This document shows, piece after piece, positions 1 to 4,906 of a stretch of 7,292 nt of DNA. The notes beneath the pieces are model-generated. The model saw only the letters and a program-made list of their open reading frames with translations, ran no database searches and was not told the DNA's origin. Origin of the DNA: Candidatus Iainarchaeum sp. Its GTDB lineage: Archaea; Iainarchaeota; Iainarchaeia; Iainarchaeales; GCA-2688035. The stretch's first letter is position 1; each line of letters begins with the position of its first letter. Made by a program: the position numbers and the translations under genes. Location: the NCBI GenBank assembly GCA_016931555.1, contig JAFGEM010000121.1:1-7292 (forward strand). The letters are read 5' to 3'.

Positions 1-260
1 TCTTTTTTTGACATAAGGGCAATTATTCCTGCTAAACACATTACCATTATACAAATGCTGCTGAGAAGAAATAAAAGAGAAAAAAAGATTTGTGTAAGTT
101 CCTCAAAAGAAAAGTCTCCCAAGACAGGTGCTAAAAGCAGGTAGATTGCCAAGAAAACCATAAGAAAAATAAAAAGAGCAATTACTGTTCTAAGAGTATA
201 AAAAAACTTTGTTTTTCTGCTAGCCTTCAAATTCCATTCCAGCATTATTTTTTCACTCAT
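1..260 (-). CDS. Partial small membrane protein with two predicted helices (3' end outside window)
   Basis: Reading the minus strand from the ATG at 260 gives 86 codons without a stop before the window edge, so the C-terminus is missing. The visible protein starts MSEKIMLEWNLKASRK, a Lys/Arg-containing cytoplasmic-looking segment. A hydrophobic stretch follows at about residues 25-46 (ending LAIYLLLAPVL), then a short acidic loop (GDFSFEEL), then a second hydrophobic stretch at about residues 57-83 (ending GIIALM), then SKK. This pattern predicts two membrane-spanning helices joined by a short acidic loop. I recognise no family and assign no function. A TATA-like box lies about 26 bp upstream on the minus strand, which supports the ATG at 260 as a near-leaderless start. 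The gene is divergent from the DUF99 gene. The uninterrupted frame, the helix pattern and the promoter placement together favour a real gene, but homology is untested. Confidence 0.6.
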   Translation of the reverse strand, partial: MSEKIMLEWNLKASRKTKFFYTLRTVIALFIFLMVFLAIYLLLAPVLGDFSFEELTQIFFSLLFLLSSICIMVMCLAGIIALMSKK

Positions 261-282
261 GCCAAAAATTTGGTTTTCAAAG

Positions 283-290
283 AATAAATA
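283..290 (-). promoter_or_regulatory. Candidate archaeal TATA box for the leftward membrane-protein gene
   Basis: The minus strand reads TATTTATT here, centred about 26 bp upstream of the ATG at 260. That is where an archaeal TATA box sits for a transcript starting at or next to the start codon. No Shine-Dalgarno motif precedes that ATG, in keeping with a leaderless message. The call rests only on composition and spacing in an AT-rich region. Confidence 0.35.
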
Positions 291-320
291 CTTTTGCCCC
301 CTCTTTTTCACAAGGTAAAC

Positions 321-327
321 CTTAAAA
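321..327 (+). promoter_or_regulatory. Candidate archaeal TATA box for the DUF99 gene
   Basis: CTTAAAA is centred about 28 bp before the ATG at 352. There is no purine-rich ribosome-binding site between them (the spacer is pyrimidine-rich), so a leaderless transcript is the simplest reading. With the opposite-strand box at 283-290, the 91-bp spacer 261-351 is fully explained as a divergent promoter region. Confidence 0.35.
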
Positions 328-351
328 CCCTGTCTTATTCAATTTTAACTT

Positions 352-915
352 ATGAAGCCATTTTTCCGCGTGCTTGCAGTTGATGACGGGGCATTTAAGC
401 CTCACACAAAGTCAGGCACAATTCTTGTCGGTGTAGTGTACCGCGCGGAAAAGCATCTTGTTGAGGGCATTGTAAGCTCGCGCGTGCGCGTTGATGGCTT
501 TGATTCCACAAAACAAATTGTCGGAATGCTGCGCAAGCCGAAATTCAAAACACAAATCAATTTTTTAATTCTCAGCGGAATTAACTTTGCAGGCTTTAAC
601 ATTGCAGACATAAAAGAAATTTTTGCCAAAACAAAAATTCCCGTTATAACTGTTTTCCGAAAAAAGCCGCGCATGGAAAAAATAAAGGCAGCACTCTCCA
701 AATTAACGCGTTCAAAAAAAAGATGGGGCCTGATTGAACAGGCAGGGGCAGTAAATGCATTTAAAAAAATTTATTTCCAATTTTATGGCTGTACAGAGGC
801 TGATGCAAAAACAGTGTTGCGCAAAACAGTGCTGCACAGCAATCTCCCAGAGCCAATAAGGTTAGCGCATTTGATTGCATCAGGCATTACAAGAAGCGAG
901 AGCACAAGGCCATGA
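352..915 (+). CDS. DUF99 (UPF0215) family protein, endonuclease V-like fold
   Basis: This 187-residue protein matches the archaeal DUF99 family along its whole length and at the family's usual size. Visible landmarks in order are: the first-strand motif VLAVDDGAF (residues 7-15, Asp11-Asp12); a strand and segment with VRVDGFDST (45-53); the signature SGINFAGFNIAD (75-86); VFRKKP (102-106 region); and the C-terminal LPEPIRLAHLIASGITRSES block (165-184). From family knowledge, DUF99 is regarded as a distant relative of endonuclease V with an RNase H-like fold. A nucleic-acid role is therefore plausible, but no substrate is established and I infer none. The ATG at 352 is the only sensible start, because it leads directly into the conserved first strand. 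It ends 57 bp before the signal peptidase ATG on the same strand; that gap has its own promoter-like box, so co-transcription is uncertain. Confidence 0.88.
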   Translation: MKPFFRVLAVDDGAFKPHTKSGTILVGVVYRAEKHLVEGIVSSRVRVDGFDSTKQIVGMLRKPKFKTQINFLILSGINFAGFNIADIKEIFAKTKIPVITVFRKKPRMEKIKAALSKLTRSKKRWGLIEQAGAVNAFKKIYFQFYGCTEADAKTVLRKTVLHSNLPEPIRLAHLIASGITRSESTRP

Positions 916-930
916 AAGCAATTGCAGTGC

Positions 931-939
931 CTTAAAATA
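931..939 (+). promoter_or_regulatory. Candidate TATA box for the signal peptidase gene
   Basis: CTTAAAATA is centred about 38 bp upstream of the ATG at 973. The expected transcript start would be near 961. That leaves a leader of about 12 nt carrying GAAGTGG (961-967), a weak Shine-Dalgarno-like sequence 5 nt before the ATG. The box nearly repeats the one before DUF99. This is composition and spacing evidence only. Confidence 0.3.
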
Positions 940-972
940 ATTTGGGTTAATAAAAAATTTGAAGTGGAAAAA

Positions 973-1728
973 ATGGGTTTAAAGGAAATTCGCGAGAAAT
1001 TAAAGTGGCTTGATCCCTTTACATATGTTGACAAGTATCTAATGCCAAAAATCAATCCCTCTAACAACGAATATGTTAGCCTTGTGGTTTACCTTGTTTC
1101 TGCATTTGTTTTTGCATGGCTGATTTACACAGGTTTAGGAATTGCTTTTGGAACTCCTTCCCCAATGGTTATTGTTGTAAGCGGAAGCATGGAGCCGGTT
1201 TACTACAGGGGGGATGTAATAATATTGTTCGGAGCAAACACTGGGAATGTTAATGCAAGGGAAGTTGAATTGAGCGTTCCAACACTCAAGAGGGTTCCGT
1301 TTTCTGAAATAGCCCAGCCGGCTTATATACAAAACTCTGTTGCAAGAATCAATAAAATAAGATTCAACAATGGGGAGGAAATTCCAATTGAGACAACAGG
1401 AAACATTGTAGTCTATTTCTCAGACATTACGCGCCAGCCAATAATTCACAGGGCAGTTGCAAAGATAAAAGCAGATGACGGCTATTATGTTCTCACAAAA
1501 GGCGATTCAGTGAACAATTATACAATAGACCAGGATTGCGGCAGAATTCTTCCCACAGGCCCGGAAAAAAACTGCATCTCCCTATACCCAATTTCAATTC
1601 AGGATTTGCAGGGCGTTTCAGCAATGCAGATTCCTTTTGTCGGATGCATAAAACTCTGGATTTTTGACGATTTATTCAGCCTGATTTCAACAGGCAGGCT
1701 TCCCCCCGACTTTCGGGGCGTTTGTTAG
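973..1728 (+). CDS. Signal peptidase I, archaeal/ER type (family S26B)
   Basis: This membrane protease removes signal peptides from exported proteins on the outer face of the cytoplasmic membrane. With the ATG at 973 it is 251 residues. A positively charged N-terminus is followed by one predicted transmembrane helix at about residues 34-60. Next comes the serine box VVSGSMEPVYYRGD (68-81), where Ser72 is the expected nucleophile. The histidine box PIIHRAV (156-162) places the general base at His159, and YYVLTKGDSVNNY (171-183) carries the conserved Asp178. A Ser-His arrangement without the bacterial catalytic lysine marks the archaeal/eukaryotic type. The later IPFVGCIKLWIF (220-231) fits the family's conserved C-terminal strand. 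A longer frame starting at TTG 922 adds 17 residues, but the internal ATG has a weak ribosome-binding site and is preferred. Cys189 and Cys201, on the extracytoplasmic side, could pair. The last codons lie in a perfect hairpin (1704-1718). Confidence 0.92.
   Translation: MGLKEIREKLKWLDPFTYVDKYLMPKINPSNNEYVSLVVYLVSAFVFAWLIYTGLGIAFGTPSPMVIVVSGSMEPVYYRGDVIILFGANTGNVNAREVELSVPTLKRVPFSEIAQPAYIQNSVARINKIRFNNGEEIPIETTGNIVVYFSDITRQPIIHRAVAKIKADDGYYVLTKGDSVNNYTIDQDCGRILPTGPEKNCISLYPISIQDLQGVSAMQIPFVGCIKLWIFDDLFSLISTGRLPPDFRGVC
1704..1718 (+). repeat. Perfect 6-bp inverted repeat with a 3-nt loop at the 3' end of the signal peptidase gene
   Basis: CCCCGA-CTT-TCGGGG forms a GC-rich hairpin that ends a few codons before the TAG at 1726-1728 and encodes the last residues (PPDFRG region). 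It is one of the most GC-rich short stretches in an AT-rich window and is followed by GCGTTTGTT. It could be an RNA hairpin that stabilises or ends the transcript, or a copy of a dispersed repeat that extended the reading frame. Nothing in the window distinguishes these. Confidence 0.45.
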
Positions 1729-1782
1729 TCGCGAGAAACAAATAAAAGCATAACAGGGGAATAATTGTTAATTCAGAAAAAA

Positions 1783-1790
1783 TTTTTTTT
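1783..1790 (+). terminator. T8 tract between the signal peptidase and PCNA-1 genes, possible archaeal terminator
   Basis: A run of eight T residues lies 54 bp after the signal peptidase stop codon. Archaeal RNA polymerase commonly terminates at such T tracts in the non-template strand. The run directly precedes the PCNA-1 ribosome-binding site, so it may instead simply be part of the AT-rich leader. The spacer 1729-1804 also holds AT-rich stretches (1741-1747 and 1761-1772) that could act as the PCNA-1 promoter, but no single box stands out. Confidence 0.3.
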
Positions 1791-1795
1791 AGGGG
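1791..1795 (+). promoter_or_regulatory. Ribosome-binding site that decides the PCNA-1 start
   Basis: AGGGG lies 9 nt before the GTG at 1805 but directly abuts the alternative TTG at 1796, where it would be too close to work. The site therefore favours GTG 1805. The two PCNA proteins also align without gaps from this GTG and from ATG 4156 of the second copy. Confidence 0.5.
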
Positions 1796-1804
1796 TTGTT
1801 TTTA

Positions 1805-2551
1805 GTGAAAGTTGTTCTTGAAAAAGCCAGTGATTTCCAAAAATGCATTGAAGCAATTGCAGTATTAATTGACGAAGCAGAATTTTTATTTGATGAAAAC
1901 AGGCTTTCCCTTAAAGCAACTGACCCGAGCCAAATTTCAATGGTGGATTTTTCCCTAAACAAAAAAGCCTTCAAAGAGTATAATGTAAAGGAAAAAACAA
2001 AAATCGGCGTTGACCTCTCCTATTTTTCGCAGGTACTGCACAGGGCAAAGGCAAGCGATTCACTCACACTCGAATTGGAAGAGGGCGCAAACAGGCTGAA
2101 TGTTACTTTTGAGGGAGACTCCAAAAGAAAATTCCAGATTCCTTTAATCGATATTTCAAGCGCAGAGCTTCCAAACCCAAAAATCGATTTTGATGCTGAA
2201 ATGAAAATCAAAGCCTCTCTCCTCCAAGACGCGTTAAAGGACGCTGCACTAATAAGCACGCATGTTTCTTTGGGGGCAAATTCAGATACCTTTGCAGTAA
2301 AAGCCAATTCAAGCAAAGGCAATTTGAACAATGAAACAAAGAAAGACGGCAAAACGCTCGTTGAAATGAAATCCACTGCAGGCGCGCAAAGCATGTTTCC
2401 TCTGGATTACTTGCAGGACATGTTAAAGGCGCCGGCATCAGATTCAGAGGTCACAGTAAAATTAAAGAGCAATGCGCCGGTAGAAATCAATTACTCAATC
2501 GGCGAGGCCCAGATAAACTATTTTCTTGCACCGAGAATTGAGAGCGATTAA
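1805..2551 (+). CDS. pcn: DNA polymerase sliding clamp PCNA, copy 1 (canonical C-terminus)
   Basis: PCNA forms a ring around DNA and tethers DNA polymerase, FEN1, ligase and other replication and repair proteins. The product is 248 residues from the GTG start, the normal PCNA size, with the two-domain clamp pattern. Landmarks are: the first helix DFQKCIEAIAVLIDEAEF (residues 10-27); LSLKATDPSQISMVDF (34-49), the family's D-P-S signature; DSKRKFQIPLIDIS (105-118) before the connecting loop; LLQDALKDAALIS (142-154 region), the matching helix of domain two; and the C-terminal YFLAPRIESD. That tail keeps the LAPRIE-type sequence that in characterised PCNAs helps bind PIP-box partners. GTG 1805 is chosen over TTG 1796 because of the AGGGG site and alignment with the second copy. 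The gene stands alone and converges on the radical-SAM gene with an 8-bp gap. Confidence 0.93.
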   Translation: MKVVLEKASDFQKCIEAIAVLIDEAEFLFDENRLSLKATDPSQISMVDFSLNKKAFKEYNVKEKTKIGVDLSYFSQVLHRAKASDSLTLELEEGANRLNVTFEGDSKRKFQIPLIDISSAELPNPKIDFDAEMKIKASLLQDALKDAALISTHVSLGANSDTFAVKANSSKGNLNNETKKDGKTLVEMKSTAGAQSMFPLDYLQDMLKAPASDSEVTVKLKSNAPVEINYSIGEAQINYFLAPRIESD

Positions 2552-2559
2552 AACAGGCT

Positions 2560-4092
2560 TTAATTTTTGCTTCTTTTTTTTTCCTTAAAAGCATTTGCTT
2601 TAGCACGCGCCCATCTAAACGCCTTGAGTGCACTAAGCTCTATTTGAAATCCAAATGCGCGGTGCTTCCATCTCCACAAAGCTGTTTTGTGGAAAAAATC
2701 ATGCAAAGGCCCCAGTGAACGGATGTGCTTTTTTTTGTAATAATCGCAGGCGTAAGGAAAAACAAAATCCATTAGCTGCTGGGCTGCGCTGTATGCTTTT
2801 TTGCTCAGCCAGGGAACGTTGTTTGAAACAATTTCAAAATCCGCCCACTCCTCCAAGCTCTTTGGCTCTTTGAAACCGCATTTTTTGCTTACTTCAAATA
2901 GTGGGTTTCCGGGATAGGGAGTGTAAACAAACAAGAGTATTGCATGGTATTTTTTTTCCGGCAAACTTTTATCCATCATCTCAAGAATATCCCGAATTTC
3001 CCGCATTACAATTTTTTCGGCCTCGCTTTTCTTCAGGCACTCTGGATGCTTGGGAAGCCCGACCATGAGAGAGTAAACAACATCAATGTTATGCTCTCTA
3101 GTGACTCTTGCAAAATTTACTGTGTCTTCCACAGTTGCATCCTTTCCCACTAACTCCAGCATTTCCTGGCTTCCTGCTTCCGCGCCTATGAGAATGCTTT
3201 TGCATCCGCTCTCTGCCATTAACTTCCAGAGTTTTTCATCATACATCAGCATTTCCCGAGTTCTGCCATTAGCATCTCCCCACTGAATCTTCCACTTGTT
3301 TTTCACAATCTCAGTGCAAATCTTTCTTACTCTTTCTTTGTCAACAAAAAAATTGCTGTCGTTGAAGCCAAAAAACTCTATGTTGTGTTTTTCAATTAGA
3401 TACTTCATTGTTTTGAGAACGCGCTCTGGCTTCAGTGCAAGCCACCTGCGCTTGAAAATAATCGGCTCAACGCAGAAAGTGCATCTGTGGGGGCATCCAA
3501 AGCTCGTGCAAAGGTTAATGTAACGCTTTCCATCCTCGTTAATAATCACATGCTTTTCAACATCAACAAGCGAAAAATCGATATCCGGAAAATTGTTTAC
3601 ATCCTCCAATTCCCTTTCTGCATTAATTTTGATTTTGCCATTGCATTTGTACCCAATTCCCCTTATTTTATCCAAAGGCTTTCCGTTTGCAAGCGCTTGA
3701 GCGAGCTCTGCAAAAGTCCTTTGCCCCTGGCCAATTACAACAATATCCGCATATGCGCTTTCAAGAGTCTGTTTGGGGAGAATTGATGCATGATAGCCGC
3801 CCCAGACAATTGGAATATTCGGATTTTTTTTCCTAACAAACTTAATTATTTCAATTGAATTCTTTATTTGATAGCCAGTCATTGCACTAACACCAAATAA
3901 GAGCGTGTTCTCATCAACAGCGTCAATCGCCTCTTTTTTGTAGTCAAAATCAGGATGCGCTGCTACAATCTTAACATCAAATTTTTTTTTGTCAATTAAC
4001 TTGCAAATTTCCATTAAAGCAAGCGGCAAACCCCGATAATAGCCATATTCCGAGGGCTTCGGCATAAATAGCACAATGCATTTCTTCGTCAT
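2560..4092 (-). CDS. B12-binding-domain radical SAM protein, substrate unknown
   Basis: With the ATG at 4092 the protein is 510 residues. Residues 1-140 form a Rossmann-like B12-binding-type domain, with FGVSAMTGYQIKNSIEIIKF (66-85), IVWGGYHASILPKQTLE (95-111) and ADIVVIGQGQRTFAEL (115-130). The radical SAM domain begins at about 190 with CTSFGCPHRCTFC; Cys200, Cys204 and Cys207 form the CxxxCxxC motif for the 4Fe-4S cluster that cleaves S-adenosylmethionine. Later landmarks are LIGAEAGSQEMLELVGKD (301-318), MVGLPKHP (343-350) and YTPYPGNPLFE (390-400). This architecture is shared by the BchE/HpnP-like class, whose members methylate, cyclise or rearrange varied substrates, so the reaction cannot be named. 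No DxHxxG cobalamin motif is visible, which is not decisive in this class. ATG 4092 is favoured over ATG 4107 by GGGAG at 4101-4105. The C-terminus (about 450-510) is basic and Lys-rich. Confidence 0.88.
   Translation of the reverse strand: MTKKCIVLFMPKPSEYGYYRGLPLALMEICKLIDKKKFDVKIVAAHPDFDYKKEAIDAVDENTLLFGVSAMTGYQIKNSIEIIKFVRKKNPNIPIVWGGYHASILPKQTLESAYADIVVIGQGQRTFAELAQALANGKPLDKIRGIGYKCNGKIKINAERELEDVNNFPDIDFSLVDVEKHVIINEDGKRYINLCTSFGCPHRCTFCVEPIIFKRRWLALKPERVLKTMKYLIEKHNIEFFGFNDSNFFVDKERVRKICTEIVKNKWKIQWGDANGRTREMLMYDEKLWKLMAESGCKSILIGAEAGSQEMLELVGKDATVEDTVNFARVTREHNIDVVYSLMVGLPKHPECLKKSEAEKIVMREIRDILEMMDKSLPEKKYHAILLFVYTPYPGNPLFEVSKKCGFKEPKSLEEWADFEIVSNNVPWLSKKAYSAAQQLMDFVFPYACDYYKKKHIRSLGPLHDFFHKTALWRWKHRAFGFQIELSALKAFRWARAKANAFKEKKRSKN
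2574..2582 (+). terminator. T9 tract, likely terminator for PCNA-1
   Basis: Nine consecutive T residues occur 22 bp past the PCNA-1 stop codon, preceded by TTTTTGCTTC. T-rich runs of this kind in the non-template strand are the usual archaeal termination signal. The tract lies inside the 3' end of the opposing radical-SAM gene, where it encodes the Lys-rich tail, so the two transcripts would overlap at their 3' ends. Confidence 0.45.
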
Positions 4093-4100
4093 AACAAATT

Positions 4101-4105
4101 CTCCC
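4101..4105 (-). promoter_or_regulatory. Ribosome-binding site that decides the radical SAM start
   Basis: The minus strand reads GGGAG here, 8 nt before the ATG at 4092. It overlaps codons 1-3 of the longer reading from the ATG at 4107, for which no purine-rich site is seen. This supports a start at 4092. If the AT box at 4115-4123 really fixes a transcript start near 4092, the message would be leaderless and this match irrelevant; both readings give the same start codon. Confidence 0.4.
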
Positions 4106-4114
4106 ATAGGAATG

Positions 4115-4123
4115 TTTAAATAA
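4115..4123. promoter_or_regulatory. Candidate shared TATA box between the divergent radical SAM and PCNA-2 genes
   Basis: TTTAAATAA is the best TATA-box match in the window and its core TTTAAA is self-complementary, so it can be read on either strand. Its centre lies about 26 bp from the radical-SAM ATG (4092, minus). On the plus strand it predicts a transcript start near 4145, giving PCNA-2 (ATG 4156) a leader of about 11 nt containing AGTGGGG. The start codons are only 63 bp apart, so there is little room for two independent promoters, although a second minus-strand box (4121-4130) is possible. Confidence 0.5.
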
Positions 4124-4155
4124 TTTTTATGAGGATTAATTATACAGTGGGGTTT

Positions 4156-4881
4156 ATGGTTGTAGAGCTGCGCAGTATTCTGCCGTTCAAAAAAGCGATT
4201 GACGCAATATCAAGTTTTATTTCTGAGGGCAACATTCATTTCTCTGATTCCGGAATTTTTTTCAAGGCAATTGACCCGAGCCAGGTTGTTTTCGTTGAAT
4301 TTGATTTTCCAAAAAAACTTTTTGAAAAATATGATATTGAGCCCACTCTCGTTGGATTGGATTTGGTTGAACTAAGCAAAATAATGGCTCGTGCAATGCC
4401 GGAAGACAAATTAATAATGGACGTAACAGACTCAGAGTTAAAGCTTACTCTTGACGGCGAGATTTTAAGAAAATTTTCTCTGCCATTGCTTGACATTAAC
4501 GAAGAGGAAATAAACATTCCCGAAACAACATACTCCTCAAAAGTAGAAATCAATTCGCGCGTTTTCCGTGAAATGCTCAAAGACGCTGCACTGTTTGGAA
4601 GCAGCATTGTCTTCAAAATAAAGGGAACAAACTTTATTATCGAATCACAGGGAAGCACTGGAACACTCAACACAAGCATAAAACAGGCGCGCACAGCAAT
4701 AGTAAAAAGCAATGCAGAAGTAACAAGCAAATACTCCCTGAACTTTCTCCAGAACATTGTTAAAGAGGCGGATTCAGACAAAAAAATTTTAATGGAATTA
4801 AAATCCGATTCTGCAATGGGAGTTTCCTATTCCTTAGGGCCGAGTAATATTCAATTCAGGCTTGCCCACATGATATTGTAA
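4156..4881 (+). CDS. pcn: DNA polymerase sliding clamp PCNA, copy 2 (divergent C-terminus)
   Basis: This is a second full-length clamp, 241 residues. It aligns with copy 1 without gaps through the first domain: LPFKKAIDAISSFISEG (residues 9-25) with its first helix, and IFFKAIDPSQVVFVEFDF (34-51) with its DPSQ signature. RKFSLPLLDINEEE (103-116) leads into the connecting segment, and REMLKDAALFGSS (137-149) matches LQDALKDAALIS of copy 1. The C-terminus differs: where copy 1 ends YFLAPRIESD, this one ends FRLAHMIL. The proline and the acidic tail of the PIP-binding platform are thus lost, without truncation of the fold. ATG 4156 is preferred over ATG 4129 and GTG 4147, because it matches the copy-1 start and the upstream codons fall in promoter sequence. 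AGTGGGG (4146-4152) is a possible but tightly spaced ribosome-binding site. It heads the priL-priS-GINS gene run. Confidence 0.92.
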   Translation: MVVELRSILPFKKAIDAISSFISEGNIHFSDSGIFFKAIDPSQVVFVEFDFPKKLFEKYDIEPTLVGLDLVELSKIMARAMPEDKLIMDVTDSELKLTLDGEILRKFSLPLLDINEEEINIPETTYSSKVEINSRVFREMLKDAALFGSSIVFKIKGTNFIIESQGSTGTLNTSIKQARTAIVKSNAEVTSKYSLNFLQNIVKEADSDKKILMELKSDSAMGVSYSLGPSNIQFRLAHMIL

Positions 4882-4897
4882 CCCCCAAAAAAACGGG

Positions 4898-4906
4898 TTT
4901 TTTTTT
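4898..4906 (+). terminator. T9 tract abutting the priL start codon (possible terminator or attenuator)
   Basis: The 25-bp gap between the PCNA-2 stop and the priL ATG is five C, seven A, CGGG and nine T, so the T run touches the start codon. A7 and T7 can pair around CGGG, but the stem would be all A-U and weak. Archaeal polymerases terminate at T runs, so part of the PCNA-2 transcripts could end here and give more clamp than primase message. GGG at 4895-4897 is the only ribosome-binding-like purine run, 9 nt before the ATG. Confidence 0.35.

Noticed and set aside
916..928. 13-bp repeat AAGCAATTGCAGT, also at 1851-1863
   Set aside because: One copy is in a spacer and the other in PCNA-1 codons. 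It contains the common palindrome GCAATTGC, there are only two copies, and no pattern in spacing or context was seen.
922..972. TTG-initiated 17-residue extension of the signal peptidase
   Set aside because: It starts 6 bp after the DUF99 stop, crosses likely promoter sequence, has no family match, and is followed by an ATG with a better-placed purine-rich site.
2020..2394. 124-codon minus-strand open frame inside PCNA-1
   Set aside because: It is fully antisense to conserved PCNA sequence and shows no independent coding evidence.
4129..4155. Nine-residue N-terminal extension of PCNA-2 from ATG 4129
   Set aside because: It would begin only about 10 bp after the centre of the TATA-like box, upstream of the expected transcript start, and it breaks the gap-free alignment with PCNA-1.
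4236..4781. 181-codon open frame on the minus strand inside PCNA-2
   Set aside because: It lies entirely within a clear PCNA gene. Its peptide is Ser-rich with no domain pattern, as expected from an antisense shadow of this codon usage.
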